Shown in pieces: positions 17,301 through 24,453 of a stretch of 28,721 nucleotides of DNA. A model generated the notes under the pieces. It was given only the letters and a program-made list of their open reading frames with translations, did no database searches and was not told the origin of the DNA. The stretch spans positions 1 to 28,721 of the forward strand of contig DKXL01000022.1 in assembly GCA_002493005.1 (NCBI GenBank). Reading direction: 5' to 3'. Each line of letters begins with the position of its first letter. The stretch's first letter is position 1. A program made the translations under genes and the position numbers. The stretch is from Ruminococcaceae bacterium UBA7127. GTDB taxonomy: Bacteria > Bacillota > Clostridia > Oscillospirales > Acutalibacteraceae.

Positions 17301-18148
17301 CAAACCTTTATACAGAAAGAAATACAAAAGCACCTGCAATAAAGATTGCAAAGCCAACTGTATTTATCCCTGTATTCCCCGGAACAAACTGTGAGGTTGA
17401 CACAGCACGTGCCTTTGAAAAGGCAGGCGCAAATGTAGAAATGCTCATTGTCAAGAACCTGACATCAGGCGCTATCGAAGAAACAATCGATGAAATGGAA
17501 AAGCTCATTGCAAAATCACAAATGATTATGCTTCCGGGCGGCTTCTCGGGCGGTGACGAGCCTGACGGTTCAGGAAAATTCATTGCAACCACATTCCGCA
17601 ATCCGCGCATTGCAAATCAGGTAAACGAACTGCTCAAGAATCGTGACGGACTTATGCTTGGTATTTGTAACGGATTCCAGGCGCTCATCAAATTGGGTCT
17701 TGTTCCTTACGGTGAAATCAGAGAGCTCGGCGAAAACGATCCTACCCTTACATTTAACACAATCGGCCGCCATATCTCACATATGGCTTACACAAGAGTA
17801 ACATCTGTCAAGTCACCTTGGTTTGCAAATGTAAATGCAGGCGATGTATTTGCAGTTCCCGTTTCTCACGGCGAGGGCAGATTTATGGCCGATATTGAAA
17901 CTGTTAAGCAGCTTGCCGCAAACGGACAAATTGCAACACAGTATGTTGATTTAAGCGGCAATCCAAGCGACAACATTGCCTATAATGTAAACGGCTCTGT
18001 ATGCGCAATCGAGGGTATTACATCTCCTGACGGAAGAGTTCTCGGCAAGATGGGTCACAGCGAAAGAAAAGGTGAAAACCTCTACAAAAATGTTCCGTTT
18101 GAAAAAGATCAGCAGATCTTTGAAAGCGGCGTAAAATATTTTAAATAA
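14381..18148 (+). CDS. purL: Phosphoribosylformylglycinamidine synthase, single-chain
   Basis: A 1255-residue enzyme for the fourth step of purine synthesis (FGAR to FGAM, using glutamine and ATP). It is a large single chain that fuses synthetase and glutaminase, unlike the PurS/PurL/PurQ split of bacilli. The synthetase half shows TYWSDHCRHTTF, FKNETHNHPTEIEPFGGAAT and two AIRS-like halves. The class I glutaminase begins near residue 990 with PVFPGTNCEVDTARAFEKAG. The triad is C1096 in GICNGFQ plus H1226 and E1228 in MGHSER. I chose ATG 14381 after AGGTGG, because the upstream 40 residues are not family-like. No purine riboswitch consensus is evident in the leader. Confidence 0.95.
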   Translation: MSDVIRIFVEKKDGFNVLAKQTLWDIRHNLGMKSVTDLRYIMRYDIEGLTRDEYDKAKGIVLSEPNADVIYEEMLPVESGWKVFAMEYLPGQYDQRGDSAEQCVQLLTQGERCKVLTARVIALQGDITEEELAKVEEYLINPVESRLASLEKPQTLDMDIPVPEDVKRVEGFIKWNDDEMAQYYGSMGFAMTLSDLKFCRDYFRDTENRDPSVTELRVIDTYWSDHCRHTTFLTQLEKIEIEQTALGKVIEDALQEYYDTRDEVYGKDTNRIVSLMDMALIGMKSLKKKGLIPDLDESEEINACSIEVPVTIDGKTEQWLVQFKNETHNHPTEIEPFGGAATCLGGAIRDPLSGRSYVYQAMRVTGSGDPTIPFKDTMHGKLPSRKITTGAAQGYSSYGNQIGLATGQVTELYDKGYVAKRMEIGAVIGASPKENVIREVPMPDDVIVLLGGRTGRDGCGGATGSSKAHTENSIETCGAEVQKGNPPTERKIQRLFRNAEVAKLIKRCNDFGAGGVCVAIGELADGLTVELDKVTKKYDGLDGTELAISESQERMAVVLDKKDVNKFIDEAAKENLEATAVAVVTESPRLTMFWRGDKIVDLSREFLNTNGVTQIAQAYITAPSKDDCYRKQCPEVLRDMPVDKAVTENMARLEVCSQIGLAERFDASIGAATVIMPFGGKNQLTPQEAMAAKIPLEKGETDDATAMSYGYIPGVSRWSPFHGSAYAVIESLSKLLAIGANPLTARLTFQEYFERLNNVPSRWGKPAAALLGAMQAQIKLGLPSIGGKDSMSGSFEDIDVPPTLVSFAVAMTKASKTISAEFKNVGSKVIYVPVPEDKETLMPDWDKLIEMYKAVFALCESGKVLSASVVKEGGAAASVCKACFGNGYGFKFKNELTNDELFAPLSGSLILELADDAKLCESVLSYDLGVVTDNEKIEINGKEVEISEILAKWCAPLEKVFPTQAECPKMEVSANLYTERNTKAPAIKIAKPTVFIPVFPGTNCEVDTARAFEKAGANVEMLIVKNLTSGAIEETIDEMEKLIAKSQMIMLPGGFSGGDEPDGSGKFIATTFRNPRIANQVNELLKNRDGLMLGICNGFQALIKLGLVPYGEIRELGENDPTLTFNTIGRHISHMAYTRVTSVKSPWFANVNAGDVFAVPVSHGEGRFMADIETVKQLAANGQIATQYVDLSGNPSDNIAYNVNGSVCAIEGITSPDGRVLGKMGHSERKGENLYKNVPFEKDQQIFESGVKYFK

Positions 18149-18268
18149 TTGTAAAACCTTGCATTTCGCTTTTACAATTAGATTACTTGCATAGCATACA
18201 CAATAATGTTGCGTGTTTTTCTAATACTGAATTATTTGAAATTAAAATAACATTTTAATACAAACATA

Positions 18269-18311
18269 CGGCAGCCTGACTGGGAGTTTTTAGTCAGGCT
18301 GCCGTTTTTTT
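18269..18311 (+). terminator. Strong terminator after purL
   Basis: Perfect 13-pair stem CGGCAGCCTGACT / AGTCAGGCTGCCG with a 10-base loop and seven T. A separate 10-pair A/T-rich hairpin (18147-18179) starts at the purL stop but has no T run. Confidence 0.92.
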
Positions 18312-18320
18312 GCCAAAACA

Positions 18321-18349
18321 TTGACAATAATTGCAAATAAACGTATAAT
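18321..18349 (+). promoter_or_regulatory. Consensus sigma-A promoter for the zinc-ribbon protein gene
   Basis: TTGACA (18321-18326), 17-base spacer, TATAAT (18344-18349): a full match to the consensus, ten bases after the purL terminator. Strong constitutive expression is expected. Confidence 0.9.
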
Positions 18350-18417
18350 TTTAGTAACGGTCATTGACAAATGAATCCGTTTGTACATTAAAATTCAATT
18401 AAAAGGGGTTAAACATT

Positions 18418-18978
18418 ATGGCATTTTGCAAAAATTGCGGACAGCAGCTCGCTGATGACGCTGCATTCTGTGCAGCTTGCGGAACACCAACTAATGCAGG
18501 TGATTCACAAAACACTCAGAACACACAGCAGACTTCACAGAATTTTGCTCAACAGTATCAAACTCCGGCTCAGCCTGTCGACAACGACGCGGCTGACGTT
18601 CAAAACAATAAAGCAATGGGTATTCTTTCATATCTCGGAATTCTCGTACTTATTCCTTTGTTTGCCGCAAAAAACTCAAAGTTTGCACAATATCACGCAA
18701 GACAGGGTGTAACTCTTGCTGTTTTTGAAATTGCTTATTCTATTGTAAATATCATCATCACAGCAATTTTGGGTGCAATCTTCCCATTGAGATATACATT
18801 AATCGGCGGTGTTACTCACGGTGCTGTTTACGGCATTATTACAGGTATTTTGGGACTTTGCTCAATCTTCTTCCTTGTGCTTGCAATCATCGGTATCATA
18901 AACGCTGCTCAAGGTCAGAAGAAAGAACTTCCGATTATCGGAAAAATCGATATAGTTGGAATGTTTACAAAGAAATAA
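18418..18978 (+). CDS. Zinc-ribbon membrane protein of unknown function (DUF4870-like)
   Basis: A 186-residue protein in three parts. An N-terminal zinc ribbon has C4-x2-C7 and C18-x2-C21 (FCKNCG ... FCAACG). A Q/T/N-rich linker covers residues 28-58. About three hydrophobic segments span residues 66-165, with KFAQYHARQG between the first two. The HARQG motif is typical of small DUF4870/TM2-like membrane proteins, which also often carry a zinc ribbon. The biochemical role is unknown. It is a single-gene unit with a full-consensus promoter and its own terminator, so it should be well expressed. The start follows AAAAGGGG. Confidence 0.75.
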   Translation: MAFCKNCGQQLADDAAFCAACGTPTNAGDSQNTQNTQQTSQNFAQQYQTPAQPVDNDAADVQNNKAMGILSYLGILVLIPLFAAKNSKFAQYHARQGVTLAVFEIAYSIVNIIITAILGAIFPLRYTLIGGVTHGAVYGIITGILGLCSIFFLVLAIIGIINAAQGQKKELPIIGKIDIVGMFTKK

Positions 18979-18987
18979 TTAAAACAC

Positions 18988-19017
18988 AAGGGCAAGCGTT
19001 AAGCTTGCCCTTCTTGT
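18988..19017 (+). terminator. Terminator after the zinc-ribbon protein gene
   Basis: GGGCAAGC-GTTAA-GCTTGCCC followed by TTCTTGTT. On the minus strand it is followed by CTTGTGTTTT, so it may also stop the convergent HAD gene. Confidence 0.8.
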
Positions 19018-19056
19018 TATAGTAATACTACGTTTTGCACTTTGTGCGAACAGGTT

Positions 19057-19767
19057 TTATTTCGTAAGAAAATCATTATAAAACTCTTCAAACGTACCGT
19101 GCTTGTAGGCAGAATAATCCTTGTTGCCGCGGTTAATAATAGAGTCGGTAATAAGATATGTATCAAAGCCCAGCTTTTCACTGCACATATCTTCGTCAAC
19201 GTCATTACCAATCATAATGCTTTCCTCAGGCTTAATTGAGCACTTATGGCATATATGCTCAAAATATTTCAGATTCGGTTTGCAACAACCTGAATTTTCG
19301 TATGTTGTAACAAACTCAAAATCGTCAGCCGAAACTCCTGCCCATTCAAGCCTGCGCTCGGTTGCTATTGCAGGGAAAATCGGATTTGTTGCAGCAATAA
19401 TTCTGCCGCCGTTTTTCTTAATATAGTCAATACTTTTTTTAGCGTACGGAGTAAAGGCGGTTGCTTGCTTGGCGGCTATAAATTCATTTTTATAAAAATC
19501 GTCAAACTGTTCAACATACTCACTTAAATCCATCTTACATTCAGCGGACGCAACCTTCCAGAACATTTCTTTATTGGTACAGGAATTATCGTTTTTAACC
19601 ATTGCACCTGTTCCCTTCCACACTGCATTGACAAGAGTATCAGGTGTAACTCCAAGTATCGGCGAAAAGCGCTTGCATAGTGCACCAAAATACAGCTTTG
19701 TAAACTTATCCATATCCATAGGCAGCAGCGTACCGTCCAAATCAAAAAGATAATTCTTATACAACAT
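19057..19767 (-). CDS. HAD-superfamily hydrolase
   Basis: A 236-residue HAD phosphatase-like protein. Motif I is YLFDLDGTLLP with D9 and D11. Motif II is IIAATNPIFPAIAT, and motifs III/IV are CKPNLKYFEHIC and SIMIGNDVDEDMCS. A helical cap lies between motifs I and II. Phosphatase action on a small phosphorylated metabolite is the family expectation; the substrate is unknown. It is not close to the HAD protein at 3752-4405. ATG 19767 follows AGGAGG and replaces the ATG at 19797. A TTGAAA/TATAAT promoter drives it alone, divergent from the dehydrogenase gene. Confidence 0.82.
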   Translation of the reverse strand: MLYKNYLFDLDGTLLPMDMDKFTKLYFGALCKRFSPILGVTPDTLVNAVWKGTGAMVKNDNSCTNKEMFWKVASAECKMDLSEYVEQFDDFYKNEFIAAKQATAFTPYAKKSIDYIKKNGGRIIAATNPIFPAIATERRLEWAGVSADDFEFVTTYENSGCCKPNLKYFEHICHKCSIKPEESIMIGNDVDEDMCSEKLGFDTYLITDSIINRGNKDYSAYKHGTFEEFYNDFLTK

Positions 19768-19813
19768 ATCTCTACCTCCTGTTTTGCTCAAAATCAATAA
19801 TTCAACACATCAA

Positions 19814-19842
19814 ATTATATAGCAAATCGACATATATTTCAA
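19814..19842 (-). promoter_or_regulatory. Sigma-A promoter for the HAD hydrolase gene
   Basis: Minus-strand TTGAAA (19842-19837), 17-base spacer, TATAAT (19819-19814), about 45 bases before the start codon. Confidence 0.8.
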
Positions 19843-19895
19843 GTGCCTAAATATGGCAGCGTATTGTTGCACCTATTTCAAACAAAACTAAGCAC

Positions 19896-19925
19896 TTGAC
19901 AACGCAGTTTACTAAAAATTATAAT
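19896..19925 (+). promoter_or_regulatory. Sigma-A promoter for the 2-hydroxyacid dehydrogenase gene
   Basis: TTGACA (19896-19901), 18-base spacer, TATAAT (19920-19925). A second TATAAT at 19931-19936 lies 17 bases after TTTACT, but would start transcription very close to the ribosome binding site. Confidence 0.75.
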
Positions 19926-19954
19926 TATTGTATAATCATTATGAGGTGACAACT

Positions 19955-20902
19955 ATGAAAATTGTATTGACAGACGCACAGACCGTACTTGACAACCTTG
20001 TAAATGCTGACATACTAAAACAATACGGTGAGGTTGTTGAATACGGGCTTTTAAAATACGAGGAAGTTGCAGAAAAAATTGCTGACGCAGACATTGTGGT
20101 GTGTAACAAAACAAAACTTGATTCCTATACCCTGCGACTTGCCAAAAATTTAAAGTATATCGGTCTTTTTGCAACAGGCTACAATAACATTGACATTGAC
20201 TACTGTGCCAAGCACAATATTGTTGTATGTAATGCAGGCTCATACTCAACAAATGCCGTTGCACAACATACATTTGCACTTATTCTTGAGTATTTCAACA
20301 ACACGTCAAATTATAATAAATTCGTCCAGGACGGACTTTGGAAACGTAGCAAGACTTTTTCGCCGTTTGTGTACCCACTCAGCGAGCTTGCAGGCAAAAC
20401 ACTCGGAATTGTCGGACTCGGCAATATAGGAAAAGCAGTAGCAAAGATTGCAAATGCATTTGAAATGAATGTTGTAGCATATAGCAGAACACCTAAAAAT
20501 GTTGATGGAGTGTCCAATGTTTCATTTGATGAACTGCTTCAAAAAAGCGATATTATAAGCGCCCATTGTCCGCTCAACAGCCATTCTGAAAATATGTTTG
20601 ACAAACAGGCTTTTTCCAAAATGAAAAAGGGAGCTCTGTTTGTAAACACTGCAAGAGGAGGCATTATGGTTGAGCAGGATTTGTTTGATGCGCTCACAAG
20701 CGAACACTTGGGCGGAGCATGCATTGACACCCTAAGCGTTGAGCCTATGGAAGAAAACTGCATTTTGATGGGTGTAAAAAATTGTATTATCACTCCCCAC
20801 ATTGCCTGGGCACCCGTTGAAACAAGGATAAGACTGATGAATATTGTATCAGACAATATCAAAAACTTTATAAACGGCACTCCGACTAATAAAGTTAACT
20901 GA
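19955..20902 (+). CDS. D-isomer-specific 2-hydroxyacid dehydrogenase (hydroxypyruvate/glycerate reductase-like)
   Basis: A 315-residue NAD(P)-dependent dehydrogenase. The nucleotide-binding motif is GIVGLGNIGKAVAKIA near 150-165. The catalytic residues are R234 in VNTARGGIMV, E263 in TLSVEPM and H282 in ITPHIAWAP. The start MKIVLTDAQTVL and the LFATGYNNIDI segment resemble glycerate dehydrogenase/hydroxypyruvate reductase, so that or a similar 2-ketoacid is the likely substrate; it cannot be fixed by sequence. The ATG at 19955 follows GAGGTGA, and an in-frame extension to 19928 lies within the promoter and leader. It is probably cotranscribed with the epimerase 105 bases downstream. Confidence 0.87.
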   Translation: MKIVLTDAQTVLDNLVNADILKQYGEVVEYGLLKYEEVAEKIADADIVVCNKTKLDSYTLRLAKNLKYIGLFATGYNNIDIDYCAKHNIVVCNAGSYSTNAVAQHTFALILEYFNNTSNYNKFVQDGLWKRSKTFSPFVYPLSELAGKTLGIVGLGNIGKAVAKIANAFEMNVVAYSRTPKNVDGVSNVSFDELLQKSDIISAHCPLNSHSENMFDKQAFSKMKKGALFVNTARGGIMVEQDLFDALTSEHLGGACIDTLSVEPMEENCILMGVKNCIITPHIAWAPVETRIRLMNIVSDNIKNFINGTPTNKVN

Positions 20903-20958
20903 ATTGCTTTAGCTCAATTCAGCCATAACAATACTTCTAAACCGTACTCATTAGCCAC

Positions 20959-20976
20959 TGTCGGAACTATCCGACA
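20959..20976 (+). terminator. Small hairpin between dehydrogenase and epimerase genes
   Basis: TGTCGGA-ACTA-TCCGACA, a perfect seven-pair stem with a four-base loop, with no proper T run. At most it is a weak terminator or RNA processing structure. Confidence 0.35.
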
Positions 20977-21007
20977 TAACTTAGCTTTTAATATTTAGGA
21001 GGTCATT

Positions 21008-21907
21008 ATGAGAAAAATTCTTGTAACAGGCGGAACAACCTTTGTAAGTAAATACACTGCAAAGTATTTTGCCGGCAAGGGCGATGAAGTATATGTTATT
21101 AATCGCAACAGCCGAAATCAGGTTGATAATGTAAAGCTAATTAACTGTGACAGACTTGAGCTTGGCAACAAATTAAAAGGGATTCATTTTGACGCAGTGC
21201 TTGACATCACCGCCTACACCCGAGAGCACGTTAAGTCACTTGTAGAAGCACTCGACAGCTTTGATGATTATATTTTTATAAGCTCAAGCGCGGTTTATCC
21301 CGAAACCAATTCTCAGCCTTTTACCGAAAATCAGCAATGCGGCAAAAATTCCGTTTGGGGCGATTATGGTACAAACAAGCTCGCGGCTGAAGAATACCTT
21401 TGTGAAAATATCAAAGATGCATACATATTAAGACCTCCGTATTTTTACGGCATATACGAAAATCTATATCGTGAATTATTTGTTTTTGACTGCGCTATTC
21501 AAAACAGAAAATTTTATATTCCTCAAAACGGCGATATGAAATTGCAGTTTTTTAATGTGAGTGACTTATGCAAATTTATCGAAATTTTGCTTAATAAACA
21601 TCCTAAAAACAGAATTTTTAATGTTGGCAATAAAACTTCCGTTACAATTAAAGATTGGGTAAAACTATGCTATAAAGCCGCAGGCAAATCTCCTGAATTT
21701 GTAAGCGTAAGTAAGGATTATGTGCAAAGAGATTACTTTTGTTTTTATGATTATGAATATATGCTTGATGTATCAAAACAATCTGAGCTAATGAAAGATA
21801 CAATGTCGCTTGAACAAGGCTTACAAGAAGAATTTGAGTGGTACAAAAATAATTGCAGTCAAATAAACCGCAAACCGTATATTGAATTTATTGATAACAT
21901 TTTTTAA
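21008..21907 (+). CDS. NAD-dependent epimerase/dehydratase-like protein with atypical glycine loop
   Basis: A 299-residue extended short-chain dehydrogenase. The N-terminal fold begins ILVTGGTTFVSKYTAKYF; the usual TGGTGFIG loop here reads TGGTTFVS, so two of three loop glycines are replaced. The catalytic pair Y120-x3-K124 is in DYGTNKLAAE, preceded by the serine-rich FISSSAVYPE and followed by ILRPPYFYG. The C-terminal half resembles nucleotide-sugar epimerases and the CSP41-like group. It may be an epimerase or reductase, or have lost redox function; I cannot tell which. TAGGAGG precedes the start. A hairpin follows at 21922-21949. Confidence 0.75.
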   Translation: MRKILVTGGTTFVSKYTAKYFAGKGDEVYVINRNSRNQVDNVKLINCDRLELGNKLKGIHFDAVLDITAYTREHVKSLVEALDSFDDYIFISSSAVYPETNSQPFTENQQCGKNSVWGDYGTNKLAAEEYLCENIKDAYILRPPYFYGIYENLYRELFVFDCAIQNRKFYIPQNGDMKLQFFNVSDLCKFIEILLNKHPKNRIFNVGNKTSVTIKDWVKLCYKAAGKSPEFVSVSKDYVQRDYFCFYDYEYMLDVSKQSELMKDTMSLEQGLQEEFEWYKNNCSQINRKPYIEFIDNIF

Positions 21908-21921
21908 ATAATACCGAAACA

Positions 21922-21949
21922 ACGGGCTGACATTCAAATGTCAGCCCGT
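21922..21949. terminator. Likely bidirectional terminator between epimerase and PPK2 genes
   Basis: ACGGGCTGACAT-TCAA-ATGTCAGCCCGT forms a perfect 12-pair stem between convergent genes. T runs on both sides are interrupted, so efficiency is uncertain. Confidence 0.65.
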
Positions 21950-22071
21950 AAACTTATGTTTAATTAAACTAATATTAAATCAAGTTTTACACATTGCGAG
22001 GTATTCTGTAAATCGCCGAAAGATATTCAAACAAAATACGCAAACAATTCTCTGTATAACCCTTTAATGAT

Positions 22072-22935
22072 TTACTGTTCGTTAAGCAAAAGCTCTTTGT
22101 CCTTTTGCAGATTATCCTGAGCCGCCTGAGGTAACACAGGATACTGTGGAGCGATTTTCTTAAAAACATCAACAATCGCCTCAGAAACCAGATATCGTGT
22201 ATACCACTTTTTGTCTGCAGGAATTACATACCAAGGACTGTTCTTTGTGGCAGTCGCATTGATTGCGTCCTCATATGCTTTCATATATTCATTCCAATAG
22301 GCTCTTTCCTTAACGTCCGATTCAGAGAACTTCCAATTCTTGATTTTTAGGTCAATGCGCTCAAGGAATCGCTTTTTCTGTTCTTCCTTTGAAACATTAA
22401 GGAAAAACTTCAATATTCTGTAGCCGTTGTTGTACTGATACCTCTCAAAGTTCTTAATGTCTTCATAGCGTTTGCCGATAATATCGCCATGTTTACAGCG
22501 CTCGGGCATCTTAAAATTTTCGTACAGCTTGTGGACACGCACAACAAGCACATCCTCGTAGTAGGAACGATTAAAGATTGCCATTTTGCCTCTGATAGGA
22601 AAATTTTTGGAGGCTCGCCACAAAAAATCGTGCGATAGTTCTTCTAAGCCGGGTTGCTTAAATGAAAACACATCTATTCCCTGCGGATTGAGTCCGCTCA
22701 TAACATTTTTGATTGTGCTGTCCTTTCCTGCGGCATCCATAGCCTGAAAAATCAGAACAAGACCTTCTTTGCCCTCGGAATAAAGTCTGTCCTGAAATGC
22801 CTCCATTCGCTCAAGGTTTGCATTAGTCTTTTTAATTATCTTTTCCTTGTTCACATCGTCAGCGGGCTTTGTTGCAAAACTTTTAAGCTTAATTTTTGAA
22901 TCGCCCTTAACAACATAGCTTTTTAAATCGTTCAC
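22072..22935 (-). CDS. Polyphosphate kinase 2 family nucleotide phosphotransferase
   Basis: A 287-residue P-loop kinase that moves phosphate between polyphosphate and nucleotides. Walker A is QAMDAAGKDSTIKNVMSG at 64-81, Walker B lies in FNRSYYEDVLVVRVH at 121-135, and the lid is near LKIKNWKFSESDVKERAYW. These and the single-domain length fit PPK2; they resemble the polyphosphate:AMP/ADP group, but the class cannot be fixed by eye. I chose GTG 22935 because GAGGTG lies six bases before it. GTG 22944 is the other option but lies one base past the upstream stop with no binding site. It follows the phosphopantetheinyl transferase gene in one operon. Confidence 0.9.
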   Translation of the reverse strand: MNDLKSYVVKGDSKIKLKSFATKPADDVNKEKIIKKTNANLERMEAFQDRLYSEGKEGLVLIFQAMDAAGKDSTIKNVMSGLNPQGIDVFSFKQPGLEELSHDFLWRASKNFPIRGKMAIFNRSYYEDVLVVRVHKLYENFKMPERCKHGDIIGKRYEDIKNFERYQYNNGYRILKFFLNVSKEEQKKRFLERIDLKIKNWKFSESDVKERAYWNEYMKAYEDAINATATKNSPWYVIPADKKWYTRYLVSEAIVDVFKKIAPQYPVLPQAAQDNLQKDKELLLNEQ

Positions 22936-22945
22936 TTCTGCCACC

Positions 22946-23536
22946 TCATAAATTCACAAATTCAATATGACTTGGAAAATCATTTTGTTCGGAACAGATA
23001 CTTATGATATAATCCGAAAATTTAAACACCCTGAAATAGTATTTTTTACCGTTTTCTTTATAAATATTCCTGCTCACATCAGTGCTTTTACCACTTCGGT
23101 GAAATCCCTCGCCTATACATTTGAGCAGGCTTTCTTTTTTTGTCCACAAGGTATAAAATGTGTCTGTTTTATCATATGAATTTTTAAGTAAATTCATTTC
23201 TTCTTTGCAAAAAACAAACTTGGCAGCACCCTCGGTCTTGATATAATCTGTGCGCTGAATGTCACAACCGACTTCACAATCGGATAACGCAAAAATAACA
23301 TAATTACCGCTGTGTGAAATATTAAAATACTCACCGTTTTGACTGACAGGCTTTCCGTATTCATTGATTAAAATATTGTTATCGCATAAAAAACGGTTGA
23401 TAAACAGACCTCCTGCGATACAACGCTTTTTGTCAGCAGAGAGTTTATATCTTTGAGTCTTTTGTGCCCTGTCATTGCTAAGCTCACTCACACGATCAAG
23501 ACGTATGGAATTAATATCCGTAATATATATTTTCAT
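22946..23536 (-). CDS. 4'-phosphopantetheinyl transferase, Sfp-like
   Basis: A 196-residue enzyme that moves phosphopantetheine from CoA to a serine of acyl- or peptidyl-carrier proteins. The motifs come in family order: YGKPV at 60-64, FNISHSG at 71-77 (H75 binds CoA), VGCDIQR at 89-95, and YTLWTKKESLLKCIGEGF at 129-145 with E135 and K139. The usual GxDIE has glutamine (Q94) instead of glutamate, one of the acidic metal ligands in Sfp. It ends just before PPK2 and starts 14 bases after dCMP deaminase. No typical carrier-protein cluster is in the window, so the partner is unknown; fatty-acid ACP is usually served by AcpS. The ribosome binding site is weak. Confidence 0.88.
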   Translation of the reverse strand: MKIYITDINSIRLDRVSELSNDRAQKTQRYKLSADKKRCIAGGLFINRFLCDNNILINEYGKPVSQNGEYFNISHSGNYVIFALSDCEVGCDIQRTDYIKTEGAAKFVFCKEEMNLLKNSYDKTDTFYTLWTKKESLLKCIGEGFHRSGKSTDVSRNIYKENGKKYYFRVFKFSDYIISICSEQNDFPSHIEFVNL

Positions 23537-23550
23537 TTATTGTTAAAGAC

Positions 23551-24039
23551 TTAGTAGCCCAGCTTGTCTGCAAGTGAATCATCGTTGTTAACCCAATCGC
23601 TAACATTGTATTCTGTAAAGCTGGTTTGGTCATTGCGCACAATGACCTTGTCTATACCTGCATTTATTATCATTCGCTTACACATTGCACAGGATGTAGT
23701 ATTTTTTACATATTCACCTGTCTCAACCTCTACTCCTACAAGATACATTATTGCGCCAATCATCTGATCTCTTGATGCGTGAATTATTGCATTAGCTTCA
23801 GCATGCACACTGCGGCAAAGTTCATAGCGTTCACCGCGGGGAATGTTTCTTTCCATGCGTATGCAAAATCCCAAATCACTGCAATTTTTTCTGCCGCGAG
23901 GTGCTCCTGTGTACCCTGTAGACACAATTTGGTCATTATTCACAATAATAGCACCAAAATTTCTTCTCAGACAAGTACCGCGTTCAAGCACTGTTTCGGC
24001 AATATCAAGATAATAATTAATTTTATCTATTCTGGACAT
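23551..24039 (-). CDS. dCMP deaminase family protein
   Basis: A 162-residue zinc-dependent deaminase. The catalytic motif is H79-A-E81 in CRSVHAEANAIIHASR, and the second zinc site is C117-A-M-C120 in TSCAMCKRMI (PCxxC is usual; here the proline is serine). RRNFGAIIVNNDQIVSTGY is the conserved N-terminal strand region. The family converts dCMP to dUMP for thymidylate supply; ComE-type homologues in Firmicutes share the fold. ATG 24039 is preceded by CGGAGG, so I did not use the longer frame to 24126, which overlaps the AbrB-like gene. It probably leads the operon with the phosphopantetheinyl transferase and PPK2. Confidence 0.88.
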   Translation of the reverse strand: MSRIDKINYYLDIAETVLERGTCLRRNFGAIIVNNDQIVSTGYTGAPRGRKNCSDLGFCIRMERNIPRGERYELCRSVHAEANAIIHASRDQMIGAIMYLVGVEVETGEYVKNTTSCAMCKRMIINAGIDKVIVRNDQTSFTEYNVSDWVNNDDSLADKLGY

Positions 24040-24095
24040 AAAATAAACCTCCGTATTCATAATTGTTGATTTATAATGATATATTTGTAATGAAG

Positions 24096-24338
24096 CTATT
24101 GCGACTGCATTAGCTTTGCAAAGCAATCTTTACAAATATATTTTTTATTGAATTCAATAAGATTTTCGGGCGAGTTGCAAAAAACGCACTTGCTCTCTGC
24201 CTTTTTTATTGTAATGCATTCATCGTCAGCCTCTATTTGAAGAATATCTCCGGCTTTTATGTTGAGGTGATTGCGAATATCCTTTGAAATTACCAATCTA
24301 CCTGTTTTATCAATTTCTCGAAAATTTGTGAAAATCAT
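24096..24338 (-). CDS. AbrB/SpoVT-type transcriptional regulator with C-terminal four-cysteine cluster
   Basis: An 80-residue protein. Residues 1-47 form a swapped-hairpin AbrB DNA-binding domain: REIDKTGRLVISKDIRNHLN, then IKAGDILQIEADDECITIKK. It is followed by C51-x2-C54 and C69-x2-C72, a likely zinc-binding knuckle seen in some clostridial AbrB-like regulators. GGAGG precedes the ATG at 24338. A -35/-10 pair at 24402-24374 drives it, with an inverted repeat TACCA-N5-TGGTA in the spacer, so self-regulation is likely (inference). It precedes dCMP deaminase by 56 bases and may be cotranscribed with it. Confidence 0.85.
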   Translation of the reverse strand: MIFTNFREIDKTGRLVISKDIRNHLNIKAGDILQIEADDECITIKKAESKCVFCNSPENLIEFNKKYICKDCFAKLMQSQ

Positions 24339-24373
24339 ACCTTAACCTCCAAATTTCGTATTTATTTTAGTCT

Positions 24374-24402
24374 ATAATACCATTAATTGGTACTTTTGTC
24401 AA
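24374..24402 (-). promoter_or_regulatory. Promoter of the AbrB-like gene
   Basis: Minus-strand TTGACA (24402-24397), 17-base spacer, TATTAT (24379-24374), about 35 bases before the start codon. Confidence 0.7.
24378..24392. promoter_or_regulatory. Inverted-repeat operator candidate TACCA-N5-TGGTA
   Basis: A 15-base inverted repeat between the -35 and -10 of the AbrB-like gene. Its right half overlaps TTGGTA, the possible -35 of the divergent spmA promoter. Confidence 0.5.
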
Positions 24403-24416
24403 TAATTACCTACAAT
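24387..24416 (+). promoter_or_regulatory. Possible spmA promoter
   Basis: TTGGTA (24387-24392), 18-base spacer, TACAAT (24411-24416). It overlaps the inverted repeat. A sporulation sigma factor could instead drive spmA and would use different elements that I cannot assign here. Confidence 0.35.
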
Positions 24417-24453
24417 TTGTCGGAAAAAGTAATTAAAAAATTATGGAGTGCAT

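Noticed and set aside
19057..21907. Sugar-modification or natural-product cluster around the epimerase and dehydrogenase
   Set aside because: Only two ordinary oxidoreductase-type genes occur, with no glycosyltransferases, synthases or carrier proteins nearby.
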